This document shows positions 24,341 through 36,202 of a stretch of DNA of 64,000 nucleotides, one piece after another. Origin of the DNA: Planctomycetaceae bacterium (GTDB lineage: Bacteria > Planctomycetota > UBA1135 > GCA-002686595). The notes beneath the pieces were generated by a model. It saw only the letters and a program-made list of their open reading frames with translations. It did not search any database and had not been told where the DNA came from. A program made the position numbers and the translations under genes. The DNA lies in NCBI GenBank assembly GCA_016125265.1, contig WGMC01000002.1, forward strand, positions 1-64,000. Direction: 5' to 3'. How positions within the stretch are numbered: the stretch's first letter is position 1; every line of letters begins with the position of its first letter.

Positions 24341-25753
24341 ATGGCCCGCTGGACCCACTGGGCCCCCTGGTCCGCTCTCGCCGTGGCCGCGCTCGTCGCG
24401 GCGACGGTCTCCTGGAGCCATGCAGTCGAGCAGCCGCTGGAGCAGGGCGAAACGCGCGACGTCGATTGGCTGGCGGTCCTGGTCGGACCGTCGATGGGCA
24501 CGCTCGAACCGTGTGGTTGTGCCGGTGGGATGCTCGGCGGCATCGACCGGTTGGCGACGGCGATCTCCGTGTACCGCAGCTCGCGCAGCGCCCCGAGTCT
24601 GACAGTCGGAGCCGGCGGGCAACTGTCGCCGGAAGCCATCGAGTCGGGTGTCCTCGATTGGCAGCGCGCCCAGCTCGAGGCGCAGTACATGGCGTACGAC
24701 GAGCTGCAACTCGACGCACTCGTCGTGTCGTCCCACGAACTGGCCCTGCCCATCGAAATCTTCGACGGGACACGCCAGTCGTACCTCGCGCGCACGCCGC
24801 TCGTCGCCAGCAACCTGTTCGACGGCGAAGGCGCGCCGCTGCTCGCGCCGCTCGTGCACCAAGCCAAAACGGGTGTGACCGTGCTGGGGTTCCCGAAGGC
24901 GCCGGCGCAGTTGGGTGAGGGCCGAGAGATGCTCGAGCCCAAGGACGCGCTCGCGCGCCTCGGCGAACTCGGTTTGGACCTCGGCGCACCCGGGCGACGC
25001 ATCGTGCTGGTCGAGGGTGACGCCGAACGCGCGAAGGCGGTCGGCGAGCTGTTTGCGCCCGGCGATCTGGTCGCGCACTTCGGCGAGCGCGCCGACGCCA
25101 GCGCCACCGCGGCCCCCCTGGGCGAGGGCGCCCCCTACGGCGGCTTCCTCGGCGCGCGCCTGCGCCACGTGGTTTCCCTGCGCGCGAGCGGCGACAACCG
25201 CCTCTGGGAGAAACATCCGGTGGCGGCGGAGCTGATTGCGGACGAACGCCTCGTCCCGTACCGCGGCTACTACCGCGAGTTCCTCAGCGCGTACGACGTG
25301 GTCGCGCAGGTGGGCGACACCAAGGGCCCCCACCCGCGCGGCGCGTACGCGGGCAGCGCCAGTTGCCAGGCGTGCCACACCGACGCACACGCTATTTGGA
25401 GCGAAGGTCAACACCCCCACGGCTTGCTCACGCTGCAGGAAGACCTGCGCGGCGGCGCCGCGGCGCTCGTCGACCCCGACTGCGTGCGCTGCCACTCGGT
25501 GGGTTTTGGCTACGAGACGGGGTTCGCGTCCAAAGCCGTCGCCGACCCCATGCGCCTCGATCCCAAAGGGCCGCTCGGCGGCATCGGCTGCGAGTCCTGC
25601 CACGGCCCGGCGGCCCAACACGTTGTGACCGGCCTCGCCGAACACGTGCAGCGCAGCAACGCCGCCACCTGCATGCAGTGCCACGACGTCGACAACGACC
25701 CCAACTTCGACTTCGAGCGCAAGTGGCCGCTCATCGTGCACGACAACCCATGA
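24341..25753 (+). CDS. Tetraheme c-type cytochrome with metallophosphatase-like N-terminal domain
   Basis: A 470-residue exported protein with one N-terminal signal/anchor segment. The C-terminal third carries four CxxCH heme sites: CQACH (C342), CVRCH (C381), CESCH (C417) and CMQCH (C444), in the arrangement of cytochrome c-554-like proteins. The preceding domain has an EPCGCAGGMLGG motif and resembles the 5'-nucleotidase/metallophosphoesterase-like part found fused to such cytochromes in planctomycetes. It should carry electrons outside the cytoplasm; the partner is unknown. An upstream ATG at 24305 overlaps the previous gene, and 24341 is preferred for the signal peptide. Confidence 0.85.
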   Translation: MARWTHWAPWSALAVAALVAATVSWSHAVEQPLEQGETRDVDWLAVLVGPSMGTLEPCGCAGGMLGGIDRLATAISVYRSSRSAPSLTVGAGGQLSPEAIESGVLDWQRAQLEAQYMAYDELQLDALVVSSHELALPIEIFDGTRQSYLARTPLVASNLFDGEGAPLLAPLVHQAKTGVTVLGFPKAPAQLGEGREMLEPKDALARLGELGLDLGAPGRRIVLVEGDAERAKAVGELFAPGDLVAHFGERADASATAAPLGEGAPYGGFLGARLRHVVSLRASGDNRLWEKHPVAAELIADERLVPYRGYYREFLSAYDVVAQVGDTKGPHPRGAYAGSASCQACHTDAHAIWSEGQHPHGLLTLQEDLRGGAAALVDPDCVRCHSVGFGYETGFASKAVADPMRLDPKGPLGGIGCESCHGPAAQHVVTGLAEHVQRSNAATCMQCHDVDNDPNFDFERKWPLIVHDNP

Positions 25754-27360
25754 GACTTCCCTGGGTGGCGCTCGCCATCGGCATCCTTGGACTCGGCGCC
25801 TGTTCGAAACCCGAGCCGCGCACCGTGTTGCTCGTCAGCCTCGACAGCACACGCGCGGACATGCTCGACTTCAGGGATCCCGTCGCCGCGCCGCGGCTGA
25901 CGGAGTTCGCCAGGCGCGGCACGGTGTTCCTCCAGGCGATCTCCGGTTCGAGTTGGACCCTGCCGACACACGCGCAGATGTTCTCCGGGCAGCCGCCCGT
26001 GCTGCACGGTGTGCAACACGACGGCGTGCGCCTGGATCCCGCGGCCCCCACCTGGCCCGGGCTCCTGGCGGACGTGGGCTGGACGGGGCTCGGGTACTAC
26101 ACCGGTTGGTACCTCGCGAAGGACTTCGGCTTCCCGGTGGGTTTCGACGTCTACGAGAACGCGATGCACCAGGGCGAGGCGGTCGAGCGAGAGTACGCGC
26201 GGCTCGTGCAAAGTGGGGACCTCGCCGGCGCGACGCAGGTGTTCGGGACCCGCGACGTCGCATCGCACCGCGACATCTCGAGCCCGCGGGTCGTCGAGCG
26301 CCTCGGTGTGGCGTTGAAGGCCGTGGCGCGCGACGCGGATCTCTTTGCCTTCGTGCACCTCTTCGATCCCCACTACGACTACATCCCACCGCCGCCCTGG
26401 GACCGCAAGTTCGACCCGGAGTACACAGGTTCCATCTCGGGGCGCGACTTCTACCTCAACAAGGAGATCTACGACGCGGAGAGCGAACCGAAGCGGCGCA
26501 TCTCGGACCGGGACCTGGCGCACATCGTCGCGCTGTACCGCGGCGAAATCGGCTGGACCGACCAGCACGTCGGCCAGATCTTCGACGCGCTCGACGCGCG
26601 CGGCCGGTTGGACGACGCGCTCGTGATCGTCACGGCCGACCACGGCGAGGAGTTCTTCGAACACGGGGGCCGCGGCCACAGGCACACGCTCTACGACGAA
26701 CAACTGCGGGTGCCGCTGCTCGTCGTCGACGGCCGCGGCGGCTCCAACGTGCGCGAGACAGCCGCGCAGGTTTCGCTCAGCGATATCGCGCCCACGATCC
26801 TCTCCTTCGCCGGTGTGGAGGTGCCCAAGTCGTGGACCGGGCGGTCGCTTCTGCCGGCGCTGTCGGACCCGGACTTCGCCTCGCAGCCCGCCCTGTCCAG
26901 CCTGCAGCACTACCGCCGCGGGCGTTCGGGCGAGTACGTGATCCAGGTGGTCGACGCGTGGCGCACGCCGGAGCAGAAGCTGATGCGTTGGCTCGAGCTA
27001 AGGCCCGAGGGTTTGGTGCTGCTCGACGCCGCGTGGTACGACCTCGCGGCCGATCCGGGCGAACACCGGCCCGTGGGAGACCTGGCCGACCCGCGCCTGG
27101 CGGGGGCGTGGCAGGCACTCGAGGACGAGTACGAGGAACTGCGCTCGCTGTGGCGCGCGGGCGCGCGCACGCCGCTCGAATCGCGCCGCACCCACTTCCA
27201 CAAGATGATGGGTGGCGAGGGAGCGAAGGCCGACCTGGCGGCCCTGGGCTACGGCGGCGAACGTCCGCCGGAAGAGGCATTGGCGCCGTTCGGCCTGGGC
27301 CCGCCGGAGCGGCTGCAACTCGAAGGCATCGAACGCTGGAGCCGTAGACGCGACCAGTAG
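25750..27360 (+). CDS. Sulfatase-fold lipoprotein with Thr at the nucleophile site
   Basis: A 536-residue alkaline-phosphatase-superfamily hydrolase. The lipobox LGAC ends at C18. Metal ligands are visible in SLDSTRADML (D32) and TADHGEEFFEHG. The signature position that holds Cys or Ser in formylglycine sulfatases is T70 in SSWTLPTHAQMFSG, so it cannot be matured to formylglycine and may be a phosphodi- or monoesterase or a phosphotransferase. The start overlaps the cytochrome stop (ATGA). The TAG stop at 27358-27360 is formed by the first bases of a palindromic repeat. Confidence 0.85.
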   Translation: MRLPWVALAIGILGLGACSKPEPRTVLLVSLDSTRADMLDFRDPVAAPRLTEFARRGTVFLQAISGSSWTLPTHAQMFSGQPPVLHGVQHDGVRLDPAAPTWPGLLADVGWTGLGYYTGWYLAKDFGFPVGFDVYENAMHQGEAVEREYARLVQSGDLAGATQVFGTRDVASHRDISSPRVVERLGVALKAVARDADLFAFVHLFDPHYDYIPPPPWDRKFDPEYTGSISGRDFYLNKEIYDAESEPKRRISDRDLAHIVALYRGEIGWTDQHVGQIFDALDARGRLDDALVIVTADHGEEFFEHGGRGHRHTLYDEQLRVPLLVVDGRGGSNVRETAAQVSLSDIAPTILSFAGVEVPKSWTGRSLLPALSDPDFASQPALSSLQHYRRGRSGEYVIQVVDAWRTPEQKLMRWLELRPEGLVLLDAAWYDLAADPGEHRPVGDLADPRLAGAWQALEDEYEELRSLWRAGARTPLESRRTHFHKMMGGEGAKADLAALGYGGERPPEEALAPFGLGPPERLQLEGIERWSRRRDQ

Positions 27361-27565
27361 GGGCGCGGCCCCGTCCGCGCCCAAGGGGCGTTGCCCCGCG
27401 GGGCGCGTCCCGCCGGGTGCGCGGGCCTCCTGGCCCGCCTTGGAGCCAACCCAGTGGTTCGTTCTCTGGGCGTGCGGCCCCGCCCGCGCCCAAGGGGCGT
27501 GTCGCCCCAACCGTGAGCCCCCCGGGGGACGTCCCTTGGGCGCGGACGGGGCCGCGCCCCTACAG
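27357..27565. repeat. Palindromic intergenic repeat, copy B, supplying two stop codons
   Basis: The left arm (27357-27388) and right arm (27533-27565) are near-perfect reverse complements with the same outer end as copy A. Inside lie the GCGGGCCTCCTGGCCCGC hairpin (about 27421-27438) and a second, diverged left arm (about 27466-27498). The TAG of the left arm is the stop of the sulfatase-like gene. The TAG of the right arm, read on the minus strand (27562-27560), is the stop of tyrS. The element fills the whole convergent gap and probably acts as a two-way terminator. Confidence 0.9.
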
Positions 27566-28759
27566 ACCGGGGCGAATGCGCAGGACGGAGCGTTTCCCCA
27601 CTTGCACCAGCAGCGATCCAGCGGGCGGCGGCACCAAACGGCTCGGGTCCTCCACCCTCTCCCCGTCCACGCGGACGCCGCCTTGTTCGATCTTGCGGCG
27701 CGCGTCGGAGCTCGACGTCGCGAGCCCCGCTTCGCGCAGCAGCACCGCCAGCGGCAGGCCAGCGCTGGGCCAGGGCGCGGCCAGCGCCTTCTCTTCGATT
27801 TCGCTCGGCAGCTCGCGGTCGCGGAAGCGGCGGTCGAACTCCGCCCGCGCCTCGCGCGCGGCCTCCGCGCCGTCCAACCGCCCCACGATTTCCTGAGCCA
27901 ACCGCGCCTTCGCTTCGCGCGGGTGCCCGGCGAGCAGCGCGGCGACCTCGTCCGCAGGCAGCCGTGTCAACGTCTCGAACCAAAGGCCCATGACGTTGTC
28001 CGGCAGTGCCATCACCTTGCCGAACTTCTCGGCGGGCGGGTCCAGCAACAGGATCGCGTTGCCGTAGCTCTTGCTCATCTTGCGGCCATCGGACCCGTCG
28101 AGCAGCGGCCCCGTGACGCAGACCTGGGGCTCCTGGGCCTCCTGTTCCTGGAACTGGCGGCCGACGAGCAAGTTGAAGAGCTGGTCCGTGCCGCCGAACT
28201 CCACGTCGCTTCGAACCTCGACCGAGTCCCACCCCTGCAGCAGCGGGTAGAGGAACTCGTGGATGCCGATCGGTTCGCCTGCAGCGACGCGCTTTTGGAA
28301 CGTGTCGCGCTCGAGCATGCGCGCCACCGTCATGCGGCCCGCGAGGCGCAAGAGACCGCCGAAGTCCAGGCGGTCGAACCAGGTCGAGTTGCGGTGCACC
28401 TCCGCCGTCGACATGTCCACGATGCGCGCGACCTGATCGACGTAGGTGATCAGGTTCGCCTCGACCTCGGCGCGGGTCAGTTGCGGCCGCAGGCTGTTGC
28501 GCCCCGACGGATCGCCCACCATCGCCGTTGCGTCGCCGACGATGAGCACAACCGTGTGGCCGAGATCCTGCAGGTCGCGCAGTTTGAAGAGCGCCACCGC
28601 GTGCCCCACGTGCAGGTCCGGCGAACTCGGATCCATGCCGAACTTGAGCCGCAGCGGCGCGCCGCGGCGCAACTTTGCCTCGAGGCCCTTCGGTTCGATC
28701 AGGTCCACGGCACCCCGCCGGAAGGCGGCGAGGTGGCGTTCGATCTCGCTGGATTGCAT
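27560..28759 (-). CDS. tyrS: Tyrosyl-tRNA synthetase
   Basis: A 399-residue class I aminoacyl-tRNA synthetase. The HIGH-equivalent HVGH is at 50-53 and KMSKS at 227-231. The tyrosine pocket segment EFGGTDQLFNLLVGR and a C-terminal S4 RNA-binding domain (ARRKIEQGGVRVDGE) are present. It resembles the TyrZ-like subgroup. ATG 28759 is chosen; GTG 28786 would add nine residues and overlaps the upstream stop (GTGA), so both are possible. The last leucine codon and the stop lie inside the palindromic repeat. Confidence 0.95.
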   Translation of the reverse strand: MQSSEIERHLAAFRRGAVDLIEPKGLEAKLRRGAPLRLKFGMDPSSPDLHVGHAVALFKLRDLQDLGHTVVLIVGDATAMVGDPSGRNSLRPQLTRAEVEANLITYVDQVARIVDMSTAEVHRNSTWFDRLDFGGLLRLAGRMTVARMLERDTFQKRVAAGEPIGIHEFLYPLLQGWDSVEVRSDVEFGGTDQLFNLLVGRQFQEQEAQEPQVCVTGPLLDGSDGRKMSKSYGNAILLLDPPAEKFGKVMALPDNVMGLWFETLTRLPADEVAALLAGHPREAKARLAQEIVGRLDGAEAAREARAEFDRRFRDRELPSEIEEKALAAPWPSAGLPLAVLLREAGLATSSSDARRKIEQGGVRVDGERVEDPSRLVPPPAGSLLVQVGKRSVLRIRPGL

Positions 28760-28782
28760 GGTGTGGGGAGCGCCGACGCCGC

Positions 28783-29881
28783 TCACGGACCACCTTGCTC
28801 TAGGGCGTCCGGCAGCTCCAAGTTCCCTTCAGGAGCAGGACGCGTCGCAAACCAGTGGCGCCACTGGGCCGGGCTGCGCTGGCCCGCCTGGCGCGCGAGC
28901 CACGCGAGCGCAGGCGCGGCGTCTTCGAGCCGACCGTCCGGCACGTCGGGCACCAGGGCGCCCACCGCGAGAAGCGCCTCCTCGCGCCGCTCGCGCGGAA
29001 TCCGCACCGCGCGCTCGAGCAACTGCGCCCGTCGCAGGGCCGGGTCGATCTGTTCGAAGTCCGCGCGCACCAGCGACTGACAAAGGGGTTCGGGGCCGAG
29101 GGGCTCCGGAGGTAGGAACGCGGCGATGCGGTTGCGCTCGACAGGTGTGGAGCTCAGTTGCTGCACGGGCAGGCGCACGCCGGCCGCAGTGGTCGCAATA
29201 CCCGAACGCCACTCGATCCACCACTCCTCGCGCACGGCCAGGGCACCGCCGACCTCGAGCTCGAAGGTGCCGAGTTCGAGGGCCGTCCGTTCGCCCGCGG
29301 CGGGCACGACGAACGAGGCGGCCGCGGCGGCGGCGCGGCTCTCGCGTTCGAGGCGTTGGCTCCCCGTCGCGTCCGTCCGCGACGTGCGGCGCACAAGGAG
29401 CGGCATGCCGAGGTCCAACCGCGCGCCCGCGGTGTTCGGCGCGTCGAGGCCGGGAGCGACCACCAGATCGACGGTGGTGCCGCGGCCATCGGGACCCGAG
29501 GCCCGCAACTGCAGCGATAGGTCCAGGCTCCGGGCGAAATCGCGGCCCTCGAGGATGTGGCGGTAGGTTTCCGCCCATTCGAGGTCTGAGCCCGTGGGCC
29601 CGCGCGCGAACAGCACCGCGAGCAGTTGGCGCGCGGTTTCGTCGTCGCCGGCGCCCAGGGCCGCGCCCACGGCATCGAGGGCCGGGGCGAAGGCGGGTGA
29701 GGGCGCAGCGGAGACCCCCGTGTTGACGACCGACTCCCCGCGCGCCGCACTGGTGCTGCGACAGCCGGTCGAGGTGAAGAGGCCGGCAAGCAGTGCGGCG
29801 AAAAGGACAGGGGCAACGAACGCCCCCGTACCCGGGACACCGCCACGGGAAGCCGGGGGCAGGTCGCCTGCCCCTCCGCCG

Positions 29882-29901
<20 letters not shown>
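28783..29901 (-). CDS. Probable lipoprotein of unknown function
   Basis: I do not recognise the family. The 372-residue protein has an unusually long N-region, a hydrophobic segment (FVAPVLFAALLAGLF) and a cysteine in STGC that could be a lipidation site, though the lipobox is not ideal. The body is rich in Ala, Arg and Glu, contains a LELGTFELEVGGALAVREEWWIEW beta-rich portion, and ends in a Pro-rich tail. The only reasonable start is GTG 29901, inside the end of rpsA. A strong hairpin falls within the first codons. Confidence 0.65.
29856..29874 (-). terminator. Hairpin just after rpsA, inside the next gene's leader peptide
   Basis: GGGGCAGG (29856-29863) and CCTGCCCC (29867-29874) form a perfect 8-bp stem with a 3-base loop, beginning seven bases after the rpsA stop on the minus strand. 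It lies within the N-terminal codons of the downstream lipoprotein gene. It may attenuate transcription or limit translation of that gene relative to rpsA. Confidence 0.4.
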
Positions 29902-31609
<1,708 letters not shown>

Positions 31610-31863
31610 CGGGGCGGGTGGTGGTGCGTCCGAACTCGGGCCCCCCGGGGGAGGGCTGTTTCGGTGCACCGCGTGGTGGGTCGGGGCTCGCGGACGCGCG
31701 GCGCGGGCCAGACAAAGGGGCGGAAAAGGTCCCGCGCGCGACGGCGGGACCACGGGGCGGAACATTGTGACGACCGCGCCCCGAAATGCCAGCCCGGGGT
31801 TCGGCCCGGCCGGGGGATTCCCAAGCTGGGAGCGGGCCTCGCGCCAGCCGGTCGCCGGCCGGC

Positions 31864-32535
31864 CTAGGCCAGCTCCAGGCCCGCCAGCTCCGCCACCCGG
31901 GCCCGGAGGGCCGCCTCGGCCTGGGCGCGGTCCAGGCCCCGATCCAGGACCAGGGGCTCGCCGAAGTGCACTTCGATCCGGCCAAAACGCAGTTTCCCAG
32001 ACCGCCCCATGGCCCGGGCCGTTCCCCTCACCCCAACCGGGACGATCGTGGCGCCGGCCCGCTGGGCCGCGTAGACCGCGCCGCCCTTGAACGCGTGGAC
32101 CCGGCCGTCGGGGCTGCGGGTGCCCTCGGGAAACATCAAGACGGCGCCCCCCTGCTGCAGGCGCTCCACGATGGACCGCAGCGCACCCCGGTCCGCTTCG
32201 CCGCGGCGGATCAGGATCGTGCCCACCCGCGGGATCAACCACGCGAGGAACCGATTCTTGCCGAGGGACTCCCGCGCGACGAAGGAGACGTGGCGCGCGA
32301 TCGAACCGCCGACGGCCGGAATGTCCAGGAACGACGCGTGGTTGGCAACCAGGAGCACACCGCCCGTCCTGGGCACGTTCACGCGGCCGACGATCCGGCG
32401 CGGGAACGGGATCGTGCAGGTCAGCCAGCACACGAACCAACCGATGCGGTAGGTGATGCCGTCGCCGTAGCTGCGCGGGTCTGCGAGTGCCCGCGGCTGT
32501 GCCTGCCCGTCGGCAGGGCTGTCGGCTGCGCTCAA
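31864..32535 (-). CDS. plsC: 1-acyl-sn-glycerol-3-phosphate acyltransferase
   Basis: A 223-residue membrane-associated acyltransferase that converts lysophosphatidic acid to phosphatidic acid. The catalytic NHASFLD (H66, D71) and the substrate-binding FPEGTRS (135-141) are intact. The N-terminus has one hydrophobic helix (IGWFVCWLTCTIPF). The TTG at 32535 overlaps the cmk stop (TTGA) and is the only sensible start, since no ATG or GTG precedes the catalytic region in frame. It lies between cmk and rpsA. Confidence 0.9.
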   Translation of the reverse strand: MSAADSPADGQAQPRALADPRSYGDGITYRIGWFVCWLTCTIPFPRRIVGRVNVPRTGGVLLVANHASFLDIPAVGGSIARHVSFVARESLGKNRFLAWLIPRVGTILIRRGEADRGALRSIVERLQQGGAVLMFPEGTRSPDGRVHAFKGGAVYAAQRAGATIVPVGVRGTARAMGRSGKLRFGRIEVHFGEPLVLDRGLDRAQAEAALRARVAELAGLELA

Positions 32536-33215
32536 CGGGCGGTGCTCCTTCGCGAGCCGCTCTGCCCGGCGCCGCCCGCCTCGTGGATCGCGCGCTCCAG
32601 TGCGTCCACGACCTGATCGGGCAAGAGCCCGTCGCTGTCGATCCGCACGGCGTCGGATGCCTGGCGCAGGGGCGCGATTGCGCGCGTGGAATCGAAGCGG
32701 TCCCGCGCCTCCAGTTCGGCGGCGATGCGCTCCGCCGCCTCCGGTTGGCCGATCTCCTCGGCGCGCCGCCGCGCGCGTTCCTTGGCGCTGGCCCAGAGGA
32801 AGAACTTGTGGTCGGCCTGGGGGAAGACGACGGTGCTCGTATCGCGGCCCTCGGCGACCAAGCCGCCCCACTCCCGGGCGAGCTCCCGCTGGCGCGCGAC
32901 GACGTGCATGCGCACGCCGCCGTGGGCCGAAACTTGGCTGACGGCGCCGGTGACCCGCGGCCCGCGGATGTGGGCCTCCACGGGTTTGCCGAGCACGAAG
33001 AGGAGGCCGCGGTCGTCGAAGCTCATCTCGAGGGAGCGCGCCAGGTCTTCGAGGGCGGCCGCGTCCGCGGGGTCGATGCCGCGCTCGAGCGCCACCCAGG
33101 TGACCGCGCGGTACATGGCGCCCGTGTCGAGGAAACGCAGACCCAGGCGCGCGGCGAGGTTGCGGGCAGCGGTGCTCTTGCCGGACGCCGAGGGTCCGTC
33201 GATGGCCACGATCAT
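32532..33215 (-). CDS. cmk: Cytidylate kinase
   Basis: A 227-residue (d)CMP kinase. The P-loop GPSASGKST is at 7-15. TGAMYRAVTW, RGPRVTGAVSQVSA and VAEGRDTSTVVFP are the usual nucleotide-binding segments, and LWASAKERARRRAEE is the LID region. The last dozen residues are a Gly/Ser/Arg tail not needed for the fold. It heads the cmk-plsC-rpsA cluster; a TATCCT hexamer at 33281-33286 on the minus strand could be its -10 box. Confidence 0.95.
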   Translation of the reverse strand: MIVAIDGPSASGKSTAARNLAARLGLRFLDTGAMYRAVTWVALERGIDPADAAALEDLARSLEMSFDDRGLLFVLGKPVEAHIRGPRVTGAVSQVSAHGGVRMHVVARQRELAREWGGLVAEGRDTSTVVFPQADHKFFLWASAKERARRRAEEIGQPEAAERIAAELEARDRFDSTRAIAPLRQASDAVRIDSDGLLPDQVVDALERAIHEAGGAGQSGSRRSTAR

Positions 33216-33276
33216 GGGCGCGCGCGGGGGGCTTGGGAGGGTGGAGGGGTCCGGGGGGCGGCGCAGCGGCCCCGGG

Positions 33277-34068
33277 TCAGAGGATAGCAGCCGCGCCGCT
33301 GTCGGCCGCGCCGCTCGAAAAAGCGTCGAGTTCGCCGCCGGCGCCGAGGCGCACCAGGTCCCTCCCGTGGCGCCATGCGTCGAGCACGATCCAGCGGGGT
33401 CCGCCGGCGAGCCGCTCGTCGCGGAAGCGGTGGGCGTGCCCGCAGAGCAGCACTTCGGCGCCCTCCGCCCGAGCGAGCTGGCGCGCGGCGTCCTCCTGTT
33501 GCTCGGCCTCGGCGCGGGGTTTGTGTGCCAGCGCGCGGCGGCTGGCCCGGCGCAGGCGCGCGGCGATCGCGCGGGCCAGCGACCGCGGCAGTCGAGGGGC
33601 GAGCCAGAGGAGCGCGCGCGAGCGCAGCACTCGCCGCAGGCGCAGGTAGTTGACGTCGAGTGTGCACAGTTCGTCGCCGTGCACCACGACGAGTTCGCGG
33701 CCGGCGCCGAGCGGCGCGCAAAAACCCCGCGGCCAAACCCGTGCGCCGCTCGCGCGCTCGAAACCCGCGTCGAGGAGGAAGTCGCGGTTGCCCGGGATCA
33801 CGTGCAGCGCCGTGCCCCCCTCGGCGGCGCGCCGCAGCGCCGAGATGGCCCGCCGGCCGCCCTCGGTTTCGCCCTGCGAGGGACCGATCCAGTACTCGAA
33901 GACGTCGCCCACGAAAACCGCCGCGGGGGCGCGCCCCAGCTCGAGCAGCAGCAACTCGAACGCTTCGAGCTCCTCCGGCCGGTCCACGTCGACGTGCAAG
34001 TCGCCCACGAAGAGCGTGCCCGCCGGCAGTTCGACCCGCGGGCGCCCGCCGGGCCCGCCGCGTTCCAA
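33277..34068 (-). CDS. LpxH-like UDP-2,3-diacylglucosamine hydrolase (calcineurin fold)
   Basis: A 263-residue metallophosphoesterase. The five motifs of the fold are clear: GDLHVDVD, GDVFEYWIG, GNRDF, VHGDELC and GHAHR. The arrangement with FEYWIG and the Arg-rich cap (LARAIAARLRRASRRALAHK) matches LpxH, which makes lipid X in lipid A synthesis at the inner membrane. A TTG start at 34068 lies nine bases after the stop of the upstream regulator gene; no better start exists. The C-terminal 15 residues are Ala/Ser/Gly-rich. Without other lpx genes in view, the substrate is inferred. Confidence 0.8.
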   Translation of the reverse strand: MERGGPGGRPRVELPAGTLFVGDLHVDVDRPEELEAFELLLLELGRAPAAVFVGDVFEYWIGPSQGETEGGRRAISALRRAAEGGTALHVIPGNRDFLLDAGFERASGARVWPRGFCAPLGAGRELVVVHGDELCTLDVNYLRLRRVLRSRALLWLAPRLPRSLARAIAARLRRASRRALAHKPRAEAEQQEDAARQLARAEGAEVLLCGHAHRFRDERLAGGPRWIVLDAWRHGRDLVRLGAGGELDAFSSGAADSGAAAIL

Positions 34069-34076
34069 GGCGCCGG

Positions 34077-35495
<1,419 letters not shown>

Positions 35496-35571
35496 GGGTA
35501 GGGTGGCGAAGGCCGTCGGTGGTCAGAGAGAGGGAAAAGATCGGGGCCTTGGCCGACTTTTGCCCAGCCTC

Positions 35572-36126
35572 TCAGTGGTTGTGGCCCGGTCGCACGAGGA
35601 TGGCCCGGTCGCCGCCGGCGGCGCGGGCGGCGGCCAATCCGGCCTCGGCGGCTTCGACGAGGGCGTCGAAGAACAGGGTCGAACCCTCCTCGAAGACGGA
35701 GATCCCGACGGAGAGGTGCACGGCGAGCGGCGTGCCCCGCTGCGAGAGGGCGCGCGCGCCGACGAGCAGGCGTTCTGCGGTGCGCTCGACCCCCGCGGCG
35801 CCGGTGTGCGGCAGAACCGCGAGGAAGCGGTCGTCGACCAAGCGGCCCAGGTAGTCGCAGGCGCGTGTGGTGCTCTGCAAGAGGTGGGTCACGGCGCCGA
35901 GCACGTCCTGGCGCGCGTCGAAACCGCGTTCGTCGCGCAGGTTCGCGAGGCCGTCGATCTCGACCACCAGCACTCCCAGCGGGTAGCCGTAGCGCTGGGC
36001 CCGCGAGAACTCGATCCGCATCAGGTGCTGGATCTGCGTCGAGGAGAACAACGAAGCGAGGGACTCGCCCCGGGCTTCGCCGTGCCCTTCCCGCAGGATC
36101 TCGTCACGCAGGGTCTCGTCGCGCAT
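35572..36126 (-). CDS. Degenerate GGDEF-domain protein
   Basis: A 184-residue protein with the fold of a diguanylate cyclase domain (GVLVVEIDGLANLRDERG, LGAVTHLLQSTTRACDYLGR, LSVGISVFEEG). The signature GGDEF is replaced by VDDRF at 97-101, and the metal- and GTP-binding residues are not conserved. It is therefore probably not a cyclase and may bind a partner or act as a sensor. ATG 36126 is used. It sits between the FHA-like membrane protein and the NtrC-type regulator, all transcribed the same way. Confidence 0.8.
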   Translation of the reverse strand: MRDETLRDEILREGHGEARGESLASLFSSTQIQHLMRIEFSRAQRYGYPLGVLVVEIDGLANLRDERGFDARQDVLGAVTHLLQSTTRACDYLGRLVDDRFLAVLPHTGAAGVERTAERLLVGARALSQRGTPLAVHLSVGISVFEEGSTLFFDALVEAAEAGLAAARAAGGDRAILVRPGHNH

Positions 36127-36202
36127 GGCAGGTAGCTCCGGTCGATGGGGCGGTGGCGCGGTGGGCAGCTCCTTCGGGGCCGCCAGCGTCGCCGACGTGA
36201 GC

